A DNA stretch of 64,000 bases from an uncultured Anaerolineae bacterium. Lineage in GTDB: Bacteria; Chloroflexota; Anaerolineae; J036; Brachytrichaceae. The stretch is taken from positions 248,001-312,000 of the forward strand of contig CALGMA010000008.1 of the NCBI GenBank assembly GCA_937959265.1, written 5' to 3'. The notes under the pieces are model-generated. The model saw nothing but the letters and a program-made list of their open reading frames with translations, was not told the DNA's origin and ran no database searches. This document shows, piece after piece, positions 17,943 to 27,838 of this stretch. How positions within the stretch are numbered: the first letter of the stretch is position 1; the number at the start of each line of letters is the position of its first letter. Made by a program: the position numbers and the translations under genes.

Positions 17943-18052
17943 CGGTTATTGCGCACATGCGCAGGTGTCGCACTGTTGGAGAAGCAGGCAGCGATCGAGC
18001 GCGAGCCGAAGCGATTAGCGGCTGATGTGGAAGGGGTCAAACGCCTGGCGGA

Positions 18053-18193
18053 GTCGAGAATCTCTGAGCTGGACTCGGCAACACGGCGTGTGAATGCCTC
18101 CGGTGCTTCGTTAGCGGTGGTCAAGCGATAGCCGTTCTGGCGCAGGAGGAGGGCAGCGGCGGCAATCCAAAGGCTAGAAGCGCATCTGCTCAA
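18053..18193 (-). pseudogene. Doc-like toxin fragment (C-terminal piece)
   Basis: The reading SLWIAAAALLLRQNGYRL followed by TTANEAPEAFTRRVAE resembles the C-terminal helices of Doc (death-on-curing, Fic-fold) toxins. The Fic motif HPFxxGNxR and everything before it are missing; only about 14 bases separate it from the antitoxin-like fragment. After EILD the similarity stops. This is a deletion remnant and not a working toxin. The call is from memory of family sequence and is moderate. Confidence 0.4.
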
Positions 18194-18206
18194 CGGTGAG
18201 CAATTT

Positions 18207-18362
18207 TCACCGGCGAGCTAGGGCTTCCAAAGCCGAACGGTACTGTTCGATGAATTCGGCCAACTGGCGGCCAAATTCCTCATCCACGCCGGGAAGGCTA
18301 GAACCGAGCGGGGTGATGATGCGCCGCTGCTCCCGGTCTACCTCAACGGCAACATCATTTCC
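18207..18362 (-). pseudogene. Antitoxin C-terminal fragment next to the Doc-like piece
   Basis: The in-frame peptide VAVEVDREQRRIITP ... VDEEFGRQLAEFIEQYRSALEALARR resembles the C-terminal part of small antitoxins encoded ahead of doc-like toxins. The DNA-binding N-terminus is absent; the frame continues upstream only as the out-of-frame reading of another small gene. The order antitoxin-toxin on the same strand fits a former type II module. Confidence 0.4.
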
Positions 18363-18489
18363 CCATGATGGCGCGGTCGGCAAGCGCGGCCTTGCGCAAT
18401 TCAGCCCAATCCTGCTGCTTGCCACGGGCGATGACATCGTCAATCGCTGCCAGCGTAAATTGTTGATGGGTAAGGTGGCGGTGCAACAT
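18355..18489 (-). pseudogene. 44-codon remnant, unrecognised small protein
   Basis: The short frame MLHRHLTHQQFTLAAIDDVI ... DWAELRKAALAD ... stops after 44 residues. It looks like the N-terminal part of a longer small protein found near toxin-antitoxin loci, cut by fusion to the antitoxin fragment. I cannot name it. With the two neighbours it makes up a decayed accessory patch between 17943 and 18720. Confidence 0.3.
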
Positions 18490-18720
18490 CACGACGTTTT
18501 CTTAACCTGAGTGTATCGCAAAACGGTTGTTTCGCCGCTGATGGCGTAGAGGGGCGGACGAAGATCGCCATGCCCTCGGCGCAGGCCTTGAGTGTGTCGG
18601 AAGGGCCGCGAGTTTGCGCACGATCACGCCCTCGCCGATGGTCGCGCCTCGGCCTGGCTGCGCGCCAAAGGTGGGGCGATTTCGGCAGCGAGGGCCGGGA
18701 TTGACCGCCGAGCAGTCGTC
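18490..18720. other. Non-coding or decayed stretch
   Basis: Together with the fragments to its left this fills the roughly 780-base gap between the cytochrome gene and the ClC gene. I see no intact gene, promoter or hairpin here. It may hold further eroded coding sequence. Confidence 0.4.
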
Positions 18721-20682
18721 CTATCCGCGTGGCGTTTCGATCAACGCACGCAAGGCTTCCACCTGCGTGGCGCGCTCCAGCGTGAGCGTCAGCACGTCGC
18801 CGGCGCGCAACTGCGTCGCGCCGCGCGGCACGGCGACCTGCCCGCCGCGCCGCAGGCTGGCAATCACGCAGCCGGGCGGCAGGTCCAGTTCGCTCAGGCG
18901 GCAGCCATCCGCCGCCGAGCCGGGGGCAACTTGCAGTTCCAGCACCTGCACTTCGGACGGGGTGAGCGCATCCAGCCGCGCCGTCTGCTGACGGTGCATC
19001 TGCGCCTGGCGGCGGGTGAGCGCCAATTCGTAGGCGCGAATCACATCCGAACGGCGCAGCAGACCGACCACCCGCCGCGAACCGTCGCGCGGCAGAACCG
19101 GCAGCCGCCCCACGTCCAGGCGGCTCATGCGCCGCAGGGCTTCGTCCAGCGTCTCATCGGGATAGACCACCTCCACCGCGCGCGTGCAAGCCTCGCCGAC
19201 CGTGCGCGCCGGGCGCGTCAGGTCTTGGGTGGTCAGGATGCCGAGCAGGCTGCCCGCCTCGTTCACCACCGGCAGCCCCTGGCGGCGCAGGCGGGTCATC
19301 AGGTCGGCGGCTTCCTCGAGCGGCATGGATTCGCGCAAGGCGGGGAAGTTCGTCTCCATCACCTCGCCCACCGTCAGCGCGCTCATCACGTCCACAGCGC
19401 GCCCGCGCTCCAAACGGATGCCCTGCCGCGCCAGCCCCAGGCTATAGACCGAATCGCGCGAGATGCGCTGCGAAACCGCCAGGCTGACCGCTACGCTGAA
19501 CATGAGCGGCAGGATGATGCGGTAATCGCCGGTCATCTCGAACAAGAGCAGAACCGCCGTCAGCGGGGCGTGAACCGCGCCCGCCAGCACCGCCGCCATG
19601 CCCACCAGGGCAAACGCCGCCGGTTCGATTCCCAGACCCGGAAACAGCGCCGCCATCCCCTGCCCAAACGCGCCCCCCAGCATCGCCCCGACGAACAGCG
19701 ATGGCGCAAACACCCCGCCGAAAAAGCCCCCGCCCAGGCTGAGCGGGGTGAGAACGAGTTTGGCGAGCAGCAACGCCACAAGCAGCCCCAGGCTGAAGCC
19801 GCTGCGCGTCAGCACCGCGCCGATGGTGTCGTAGCCCACGCCCAAAACCTGCGGCAGGAACAGCCCCGTCAGCCCGACCAGCGCCCCGGCGAGCGCCGTC
19901 CGCAGCGGGCGCGGCAGAGTCCAGCCGCCGAAGAAATCCTGCATCCAGTAGAGCAGGCGGACGTAGAACGCGGCGACCGGCCCCGCCAGCAAGCCCAGGA
20001 GCAGGTAGAGCGGCAACTCCCAGACCGAGCGCAGGGCATAGGGCGGCACGGGGAAGGCGGGCGAAGCGCCCTCCACTGCCTGCGTGAAGACCGAAGACGT
20101 GACCGCGGCGACCAGAATCAGCCCCACGCCCGCGCCGCCCGCCTCGCCGAGCAGAATTTCCAGCGCGAAGAAGACCCCGGCGATGGGCGCGTTGAAGGCG
20201 GCGGCAATCGCCGAAGCCGCCCCGCCCGCCACCAGCGTGCGGATGCGTTCCTCCGAGAGGCGCAGGGCTTGCCCGAACATCGAGCCGAGGTTGGCGCCGA
20301 TCTGCACCGAGGGGTCTTCCGGCCCGACCGAAGCGCCCATGCCGATGGAGAGAATCGCCGCCAGCGTTTTGATCGGCAGCTTGCGGTAGGGCAGGCGTCC
20401 GCCGAAGAGCGTCACCGCCTGCATGGCCGCTGCGGTGCCGTGAATTTTCTCGTCGTGCAAAAAGCGCCCCGCCAGCCCGCCGACCAGCAGCCCGCCCAGG
20501 ATGGGGGCGAAGAGCGCCGTCCAGCCGGGCAGCGCGCCAAAGGTCAGATTGTGGAGCGCTTCGATGAGCCGCTTGAAGAACCAAATGCCCGCGCTACTAG
20601 TCAGCCCAACCAGCGCTGCCAACGCGCCCATCCGCAATGGTTGGGACGAAAGATGCGCGAGCCGATAAATAAAGCGCATCAT
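18721..20682 (-). CDS. ClC-family chloride channel/antiporter with CBS pair and TrkA-C domain
   Basis: The 653-residue protein has a ClC membrane domain (about 1-410). It includes SVGPEDPSVQIG, equivalent to the GREGP filter with the gating Glu kept, and GGFFGGVFAPS (GxFxP motif). Two CBS domains follow (about 430-550: VGEVMETNFPALRE, ACTRAVEVVYPDETLDEALRRM), then a TrkA-C-like domain (about 575-650: DGCRLSELDLPPGCVIASLRR). The regulatory domains suggest nucleotide control of anion flux. Two Met codons start the frame, and no clear ribosome site is seen. It separates two membrane-redox gene groups, perhaps as a later insertion. Confidence 0.92.
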   Translation of the reverse strand: MMRFIYRLAHLSSQPLRMGALAALVGLTSSAGIWFFKRLIEALHNLTFGALPGWTALFAPILGGLLVGGLAGRFLHDEKIHGTAAAMQAVTLFGGRLPYRKLPIKTLAAILSIGMGASVGPEDPSVQIGANLGSMFGQALRLSEERIRTLVAGGAASAIAAAFNAPIAGVFFALEILLGEAGGAGVGLILVAAVTSSVFTQAVEGASPAFPVPPYALRSVWELPLYLLLGLLAGPVAAFYVRLLYWMQDFFGGWTLPRPLRTALAGALVGLTGLFLPQVLGVGYDTIGAVLTRSGFSLGLLVALLLAKLVLTPLSLGGGFFGGVFAPSLFVGAMLGGAFGQGMAALFPGLGIEPAAFALVGMAAVLAGAVHAPLTAVLLLFEMTGDYRIILPLMFSVAVSLAVSQRISRDSVYSLGLARQGIRLERGRAVDVMSALTVGEVMETNFPALRESMPLEEAADLMTRLRRQGLPVVNEAGSLLGILTTQDLTRPARTVGEACTRAVEVVYPDETLDEALRRMSRLDVGRLPVLPRDGSRRVVGLLRRSDVIRAYELALTRRQAQMHRQQTARLDALTPSEVQVLELQVAPGSAADGCRLSELDLPPGCVIASLRRGGQVAVPRGATQLRAGDVLTLTLERATQVEALRALIETPRG

Positions 20683-20815
20683 GATTGCGTTGGTGAAAGT
20701 GAAACGAGGATGAATTGCGAGACGAGTCTACCGCACTCATCACGCGCGCCTCCATCGAATCTCCACACCCCGCTGCTAAGCTGATTGTGAAAATTGGAGC
20801 AAGCGGAGGTTGCCG

Positions 20816-21286
20816 ATGCGCATTGCGACGCGATACAAGCTGTGGATTGACGTGACGATCTTTGTCGCCTTCCTGGTGCTGATGCAGCCGGCGCTGACCG
20901 GCATCCCCATCCACGAGTGGTTGGCCACCGCCGCCATTGCGGGATTTGTCGTGCATGTGTTCGGCCAGTGGGACTGGATCATCGCCGTGGGGCGGCGCTT
21001 CCTGGCGCGCTGGGAGCGCTCGCGGCTCAACTTTGTCTTGGATGTTGGGCTGCTGCTGGCTATGACGACGGTGTTCGTGAGCGGCTATGCCATCTCGCGC
21101 AGCGTGCTGCCGGTGCTCGGCTGGCCGGTGATGCGCGACTTCGTGTGGCGTCGCCTGCACGCGCTTTCGGCGGATGCGACGCTGGTCATCGTCGCCGTGC
21201 ACGTGGCGCTCCACTGGCGCTGGATTGCGGACGCGCTGCGGCGCTACGTCTTCCGCGCCCGCCCTGGCGCGCAGCGGGCTGCATGA
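20816..21286 (+). CDS. DUF4405-type four-helix membrane protein, probable cytochrome b
   Basis: The 156-residue protein has four predicted helices. His residues sit in HEWLATAAIAGFVVHVFGQWDW and in RLHALSADATLVIVAVHVALHWRW, as in DUF4405 proteins, which are thought to bind haem b. GGAGG at 20805-20809 is 6 bases ahead of the ATG at 20816 and decides the start. It is followed 15 bases later by a small His/Glu-rich membrane protein, so the pair may form a membrane redox unit. Confidence 0.75.
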   Translation: MRIATRYKLWIDVTIFVAFLVLMQPALTGIPIHEWLATAAIAGFVVHVFGQWDWIIAVGRRFLARWERSRLNFVLDVGLLLAMTTVFVSGYAISRSVLPVLGWPVMRDFVWRRLHALSADATLVIVAVHVALHWRWIADALRRYVFRARPGAQRAA

Positions 21287-21301
21287 CAAGGAGGTGTCGC
21301 C

Positions 21302-21697
21302 ATGACGACGCTACGTCGGTTGTTGGTTGTCCTGGTCGTGATCGGCCTGGCGGCCGGCGCGGTGTATGCCGTTGAGCAAGCGCTGCGGTCCCAGCTCCTG
21401 GTCCTGCTCGACAACGGCGAGCGGCGCGGGGAGGCTACCGAAGCGCGCGGCGAACATGAAGACGATGAGCATGGAGAAGAGGAGCACGCCAGACCACGCC
21501 GTGGCACCGGCGAGGGACGAGGAAGACAGCGCGTCGAAGGCCCTAGCCCTCTCGATGAACACTTCGAGCCGATGGAAGGGCTGGCCGGCCTCGGCAGTGA
21601 TTTGCTCCTAGTGAGCGCGGTGGGAGCTGTCGTGATCGCGATGGACTACGGCGTGACGCGCGTGCGTAAGCCGGGCCGTCGTCGCCCGCATGCCTGA
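21302..21697 (+). CDS. Small two-helix membrane protein with His/Glu/Asp-rich loop
   Basis: The 131-residue protein has an N-terminal helix (5-26), then an acidic, His-containing stretch at about 48-62 (EHEDDEHGEEEHARP), a Pro-rich part and a second helix at about 97-112. No family is recognised. The acidic His-rich loop is similar in character to the tail of the PepSY-like protein at 15055-15789. AAGGAGG lies ahead of the ATG. It is probably co-transcribed with the DUF4405 gene. Confidence 0.65.
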   Translation: MTTLRRLLVVLVVIGLAAGAVYAVEQALRSQLLVLLDNGERRGEATEARGEHEDDEHGEEEHARPRRGTGEGRGRQRVEGPSPLDEHFEPMEGLAGLGSDLLLVSAVGAVVIAMDYGVTRVRKPGRRRPHA

Positions 21698-21702
21698 TGC
21701 AA

Positions 21703-21738
21703 TGTCCTCCCGCAGGCAGCTCTGCCTGCGGGAGGACA
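21703..21738. terminator. Perfect 16-bp hairpin between convergent genes
   Basis: Arms 21703-21718 and 21723-21738 pair perfectly around GCTC. It stands between the small membrane protein gene (rightward) and amt (leftward), so it may end both transcripts. No T run follows on the plus strand. It shares a CAGGC...GCCTG core with the hairpin at 6931-6964. Confidence 0.6.
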
Positions 21739-21788
21739 AGCGTTCGGCAGATAATGAGGGGGCGCCTGGCGAACCTTTTGCGTTGCGT

Positions 21789-23285
<1,497 letters not shown>

Positions 23286-23878
23286 TGCAAAGTCTCTCCT
23301 TTCGGTAGGTAAATGAGTGATCCTTTGAGTTCGGTGGATAGAAATCGTGACCGACGACAGGGTAGGTCAAAATTTGCCCGGTATGGGCGGGCGGGTATAG
23401 GTCGCCATCCTGCTCAGGATGGCCGCGCAGCAGGGCGCTGTTCGAATGGCTGGATTTCGCTGCGAACCTCACCTCCCGTGCTTTCTATATCGCTCATTGA
23501 TCAGCGCGGTCAACCGGTGCCGGAAAGCATCGAAGCCCTCGACCGCAGGTTAAACGGTCGAGGGCTTCGCGGGCCTCGTCGAAAAGAAAGCCCACGCTTG
23601 ATCTAGGCGAGGGCTTCACGGCGCTGTATTCGATTAACGGGGCTAGATTTTACCGATTGCTTGCGCAGTGTCAAGGGCAAATTTTTTGTGCGCGCAGGGC
23701 TTACACATCTTTTGCGATGGTCCAGATGTAACGCATCGTCTCGCCTCATGCCCTGTCGCACAGCGTATTTCCTAACAATGGCAGGTTCTGCGGGAGCGTG
23801 TCCCCCGGCCTGCATTCGGTGCCGGACCGAGGGGCGGTGTCGCACACGGCATCCGCGCGTTGAAGTTACGATGCGCGC
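23286..23878. other. 593-base divergent gap between amt and the GT39-like gene
   Basis: It holds two hairpins. One has 8-bp arms at 23404-23411 and 23416-23423, in the amt leader. The other is a perfect 15-bp stem (23531-23545 with 23555-23569). A partly related AAGCCC...GGGCTT pair follows at about 23587-23616. I do not recognise a riboswitch, tRNA or known small RNA. A run of T lies at 23683-23688. Confidence 0.5.
23531..23569. repeat. Perfect 15-bp inverted repeat, 9-base loop
   Basis: The arms CGAAGCCCTCGACCG and its exact complement flank CAGGTTAAA. It lies in a divergent region, where no flanking gene needs a terminator, so it may belong to an untranslated leader or a small RNA. Confidence 0.6.
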
Positions 23879-25714
23879 GTGGTAAATTCGGTCGGCATCG
23901 TGGTCGAAGAACTCACTCCGCCGACTGCTCCCCCGCGCGCGCTGCAGCACTCACGCTTCGGCGCCGCGCTTTCGTCGCTCTCCGTTGTTGCATTGGGGCT
24001 AACGATAGCCATCTTCGCCGGCTATTTCGTCATTTATCTGGTCTACGCCCGCGCGCTGTTCGCCTTCCCGTTCGATTACGACCAAGGTGAAGGCTTTGAG
24101 CTCTACGACGCCATCCGCCTGGCGCGCGGGGAAGGCATCTACCTGGACAACGCAGAGTTCCCCTTCTACGCCTCGAATTACCCGCCGGTCTATCGGCTTT
24201 TGCTCGCGCCGCTGGTGGCGTTGTTCGGGCCACACCTGTGGGTGGGGCGCGCCCTAGTCTTCGCCGCATCGCTGGCGATCGGCGCGCTGATCTTTCTCGC
24301 GGCGCGCCGGCTGTGGCAACTGGAGGAATTGGCGGGCAGCGAGCAGAAGTCGCGCCGCGCGCCGCGCGCTTCCCTCTCCCCCTTTCTGCGCCTCTGCGTT
24401 CCACTATTGGCTGCGCTAGCGTTCTTCGCAGCGAACTACGTCTACCAGGTCGGGCCGCTGGCGCGTGCGCACCTGCCGATGGTGATGTTTGCCTTCGCCG
24501 GGATCGGCTGCCTGGACATCGGCCTTGACCCACGCCGCGCGCCGCCGGAGGCTGCGCGGGCGAGATACAGCGCGCTGGGCGTCGTCCTGCTCCTCATTGC
24601 CGGCTTTACCAAGCTGCAGGCGGTGGATGCGCTGGTTGCCGGTTTTACGTATCTGCTGATCCGCCGGCCAAAGTGGTTTGTCCTTGCGCTCGCCATCAGC
24701 GCGCTGGTCACCGGCGCACTCGTGCTGGCGATGAACGCGGCGACGAACGGCCAGTTCTGGTTGAACGTGGTGTTAGCTAACGTGAACGAGTACGACATCG
24801 CCGTCACCTGGGAGACCTACGGCCAGTGGTTCCGGCTCCAGGGTATCTTGATCGTTTGCAGCGCGCTGTACGTCGCGTGGGACATCGCGCGAGCGGTGCG
24901 CGCCCGTTCGCTCGGGCCGATCACCGTCTGGTCGCTCTACTTCGTCGCCGGCAGCGCGATGGGCATGTTGACCGGCAAGTGGGGTGCCGGGCCGGCATAT
25001 CTCATCGCCGCCATCGCGGCCTCGTGTGTTTGTGCGGTCGGGTTGCTCGCGCGTATCACGCATCGCCTGGCGCGCATCAAGGGGCATGAGGCGCAGGGCG
25101 CGCGCGATGCAGTGCGCCCAACACCGGCCACGACGAACGATACGCCGGACGCAGCGCGCCGCGCACCCTATCTGCCGGCGCTCGCCGCAGTGCTCGCCGC
25201 CCTAATCTTCTTTCTCCAGGCCGCGCTCAACCTGCATTTGCCGACGAGCGGGCGCATCTTCGGCGCGATCGCGCGGTTGATCGGCGTCGCCGATGCTTCG
25301 TCGTATCCGCCCTATCCCTACTACGATTCTGCCGGCTTCACGCAGCTCGGCCATTTACTCGACCTCGCCGATGCCGCCAACGGCTGGGCGATGGTGGAGA
25401 TGATCCGCAACGTGCCGGGGCCGGTGTGGAGCGAAGAGGCGATGCTCACGCTGCTGGCCGGCAAAGACGTGGTGACCAACCCGACGCAGTTGCTCAACCT
25501 ATCCAAGAACGGAATGCTCGACACCTCGCGCATGATCGCCATGATCGAGCAGCGCGCGTTCGGCGCGGTGATCTTCCGCGCCTTGTTCTACCCCGACGAT
25601 GTTAAGGAGGCGATCTTCCGCAACTACTACTGGGCGCGCAACTTCAGGATGAACGGCTTCGATTACTGGGTGCTCCTGCCTGCGGAACAACGCGCAGATG
25701 GAGATCCGCAGTGA
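23879..25714 (+). CDS. Multi-spanning membrane protein, GT39-like glycosyltransferase candidate
   Basis: The 611-residue protein has about ten or more hydrophobic helices. After helix 1 (about 35-55) comes FPFDYDQGEGFELYDAIRLARG, where the Asp/Glu residues resemble the catalytic loop of GT-C enzymes, and SNYPPVYRLLLAPL, a motif of such membrane transferases in Chloroflexota. A soluble C-terminal domain follows from about 475. It may transfer a lipid-linked sugar on the outer face; donor and acceptor are unknown. The start is GTG. The end is 17 bases ahead of scpA. Confidence 0.65.
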   Translation: MVNSVGIVVEELTPPTAPPRALQHSRFGAALSSLSVVALGLTIAIFAGYFVIYLVYARALFAFPFDYDQGEGFELYDAIRLARGEGIYLDNAEFPFYASNYPPVYRLLLAPLVALFGPHLWVGRALVFAASLAIGALIFLAARRLWQLEELAGSEQKSRRAPRASLSPFLRLCVPLLAALAFFAANYVYQVGPLARAHLPMVMFAFAGIGCLDIGLDPRRAPPEAARARYSALGVVLLLIAGFTKLQAVDALVAGFTYLLIRRPKWFVLALAISALVTGALVLAMNAATNGQFWLNVVLANVNEYDIAVTWETYGQWFRLQGILIVCSALYVAWDIARAVRARSLGPITVWSLYFVAGSAMGMLTGKWGAGPAYLIAAIAASCVCAVGLLARITHRLARIKGHEAQGARDAVRPTPATTNDTPDAARRAPYLPALAAVLAALIFFLQAALNLHLPTSGRIFGAIARLIGVADASSYPPYPYYDSAGFTQLGHLLDLADAANGWAMVEMIRNVPGPVWSEEAMLTLLAGKDVVTNPTQLLNLSKNGMLDTSRMIAMIEQRAFGAVIFRALFYPDDVKEAIFRNYYWARNFRMNGFDYWVLLPAEQRADGDPQ

Positions 25715-25731
25715 GACACAGGGAGTGAGCG

Positions 25732-26580
25732 ATGACAGATATGCAGCATACGAGCTCGATTGGTGATGAAGCCGTTCAGGGCACAGCAGGGCCATCAGGC
25801 GATCCTCAATTCTCGATCCACCTGCCGATCTATGAGGGCCCGCTCGACGTGCTCCTGCGGCTGATCGAAGAGCGCCGGCTGGAGATCACCGAGGTCTCGC
25901 TGGCCATAGTGGCCGATCAGTTCATCACCTACATGGCCGGCATGCCCCGGCGCGACCCGCGCACCATTGCGCACTTTCTCTCGGTGGCTGCCCGCCTCAT
26001 CTTGATCAAGAGTCGCGCATTGCTGCCGCAGGTCGCCGTCGCGCCCGAAGCGCAGGAGGAGACCGATGACCTGGTGAATCAACTGCGGGCCTACCAGCTC
26101 TATAAGCACGCTGCGAGGATACTGAAGGCGCGCGAGCAGCGGCAGTTGCGCGCCTATCCGGTGCAGCCGACGCCCATCCCCCGTCCGCAATCGAAGAAGT
26201 TGCCGCTGGACAACGTCACGCTGGAGGCGCTGGCCAGCGCAATGCAGCGCGTTGTGAATCGTTGGCTGCCGCCGCCGGTCGCCGACGAGGTGATCGCTCG
26301 GCTGCCGTTCACCGTGAACGACTGCATGGACCGCATCCAGTCCGCCGTCAACACCCGCCGGCGGGTGGCCTTCACCGACATGCTGGAGGGTGTGCACACG
26401 CGGGTCGAGATCGTGGTGACGTTGCTGGCGTTGCTGGAGCTGCTCAAGCGCTACGTCGTGCGGTGTTATCAGGAGACGTTGTTCGGCGAGATCATCATTG
26501 AGCACTTCCCCGAGGAAGAGCGGCCGCCCGCCGATGAGCGTCCCACGGTCGGGGAAGAAGAAGTCGAGTTCGACGGGTGA
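25732..26580 (+). CDS. scpA: Segregation and condensation protein A
   Basis: ScpA is the kleisin that links SMC heads and ScpB in bacterial condensin. The 282-residue protein has FSIHLPIYEGPLDVLLRLIEERRLEITEVSLAIVADQFI, the family's N-terminal signature, then FLSVAARLILIKSRALLP, and a C-terminal winged helix (FTDMLEGVHTRVEIVVTLLALLELLKR). An unusual Asp/Gly-rich start of about 25 residues precedes the domain. scpB is not in the window. The gene follows the membrane transferase gene closely. Confidence 0.94.
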   Translation: MTDMQHTSSIGDEAVQGTAGPSGDPQFSIHLPIYEGPLDVLLRLIEERRLEITEVSLAIVADQFITYMAGMPRRDPRTIAHFLSVAARLILIKSRALLPQVAVAPEAQEETDDLVNQLRAYQLYKHAARILKAREQRQLRAYPVQPTPIPRPQSKKLPLDNVTLEALASAMQRVVNRWLPPPVADEVIARLPFTVNDCMDRIQSAVNTRRRVAFTDMLEGVHTRVEIVVTLLALLELLKRYVVRCYQETLFGEIIIEHFPEEERPPADERPTVGEEEVEFDG

Positions 26581-26587
26581 CCGCCGT

Positions 26588-27286
26588 TTAGCGCAGGATC
26601 AGCCGGTCGAACGCGTCGTCGTCCAGCTCGTCCAACGAAGCGATGACTATGTCGGTGTCCAGGTGATCATGGGTGGATGTGACGCCGATGCAGCGCATGC
26701 CGGCGCGCCGCGCGCCTTCCAATCCTGCCGGCGCATCCTCCACCACCACGCAATGCGCCGGCGGCGCGCCGACGCGTTGCGCCGAGATGAGGTAGACCTG
26801 CGGATCGGGTTTGCCGCGGGTCACGTCTTCGCCCGAAGTGATCGCGTCGAAGTAATGCCCGATACCTATGGTGGCGAGGATAGCGTCTATGTTGGCGCGC
26901 GGCGCAGCCGAAGCGACCGCTTGCCGCCAGCCGGCAGCGCGCAACGCCTGTAACCAGCGCAGGACGCCGGGTAACGGCGCGATGCCGCGCTCGCGCACGA
27001 ATTGGCGGTAGAGCGCCTCCTTCAAGTTCGCGATGCGGTCTACTTCGGCATCGGGCAGGTCTGGCCCGAAGATGCCGCGCAGGATGGTGTCGTTGCGTTG
27101 GCCGAAGGTGGCGCGGAAGGCTTCGTAACTGATGTCGTAGCGCTCGCGCGCCAGCGCTTCGCGCCAGGCCGCATAGTGGTAGTCGGCCGAGTCCACCAGC
27201 ACGCCGTCCATGTCCCACAGCACGGCTCGTCGCGCGTCTGCCGGCGGGATGGGTGTTGCGTCATTTGAAGAGCGTTCGCGCGCCAT
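26588..27286 (-). CDS. HAD-superfamily phosphatase, beta-phosphoglucomutase-like
   Basis: The 232-residue enzyme has motif I LWDMDGVLVDS (nucleophile Asp25, acid Asp27), a helical cap domain, motif II (VASAAPRANI), Lys in RGKPDPQVYL and motif IV VVVEDAPAGLEGA. It would dephosphorylate or isomerise a sugar phosphate. It is the last gene of the ileS-lspA operon, 6 bases after lspA, though no functional tie is evident. Confidence 0.87.
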   Translation of the reverse strand: MARERSSNDATPIPPADARRAVLWDMDGVLVDSADYHYAAWREALARERYDISYEAFRATFGQRNDTILRGIFGPDLPDAEVDRIANLKEALYRQFVRERGIAPLPGVLRWLQALRAAGWRQAVASAAPRANIDAILATIGIGHYFDAITSGEDVTRGKPDPQVYLISAQRVGAPPAHCVVVEDAPAGLEGARRAGMRCIGVTSTHDHLDTDIVIASLDELDDDAFDRLILR

Positions 27287-27292
27287 AGCGGA

Positions 27293-27838
27293 TTACGCTT
27301 TGTTGTCTCGCAGGAGGCTGGCCGCAATCAACAAAATCACGCCCACGACGATGGCGCTGTCGGCGATGTTGAACACTGGCCAGTCAAAGCCGATTTCGGG
27401 GATCTGGAAGTGGATAAAGTCGGTGACGTAGCCCTGGCGCAGGCGATCGAGCAAGTTGCCTATTGCGCCGCCGAGCTGTAGACCCAGCGCAACCCGCGAG
27501 AGCCAATCGCCGGCCGGAAGCCGAGGCGTGTAATACAGGATTACTGCTGATACGACCAGCGCGACGACGATGAAGAACACGCCGCCGTTTTGGAACAGGC
27601 TGAACGCCGCGCCCGTATTCTGGGTATGCGTCCAGCTCAGATAGGGGCTGATGACCGGGATGGACGTGTAGAGCGGAATCTGCGCCTCGACGATGCGCTT
27701 GGTGATGATGTCCGCAGCCAGGGCGATGCCTGCCACTATCAATAGCAACCCGTAGCGCTGGAAGAACGAGGCGTCAACCGGCTGGTCCGATCCTTCCACC
27801 GGTGGGTTCGATTCTGCGATACGTGCTTCCTCACTCAT
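27293..27838 (-). CDS. lspA: Lipoprotein signal peptidase (signal peptidase II)
   Basis: LspA cuts the signal peptide from prolipoproteins in the membrane. From the ATG at 27838 it has 181 residues and four helices, with NTGAAFSLF, GGAIGNLLDRL (catalytic Asp131) and FNIADSAI (catalytic Asp160). Both catalytic Asp are present. An upstream in-frame Met at 27874 is possible, but 27838 gives the usual length. Its start lies 8 bases inside the end of the preceding gene, so translation is coupled to the KAP/LspA-like fusion. The window encodes several lipobox proteins as substrates. Confidence 0.95.
   Translation of the reverse strand: MSEEARIAESNPPVEGSDQPVDASFFQRYGLLLIVAGIALAADIITKRIVEAQIPLYTSIPVISPYLSWTHTQNTGAAFSLFQNGGVFFIVVALVVSAVILYYTPRLPAGDWLSRVALGLQLGGAIGNLLDRLRQGYVTDFIHFQIPEIGFDWPVFNIADSAIVVGVILLIAASLLRDNKA

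Noticed and set aside
18592..20784. A 730-codon open frame on the plus strand
   Set aside because: It is the antisense shadow of the ClC gene. Its translation is full of Arg, Gln, His and Ala with no domain, whereas the minus-strand frame has complete ClC, CBS and TrkA-C motifs.
23521..23620. Stem-loops that might be a tRNA or T-box leader
   Set aside because: No T-arm GTTCGA, no acceptor pairing, no CCA and no T-box core motif were found.
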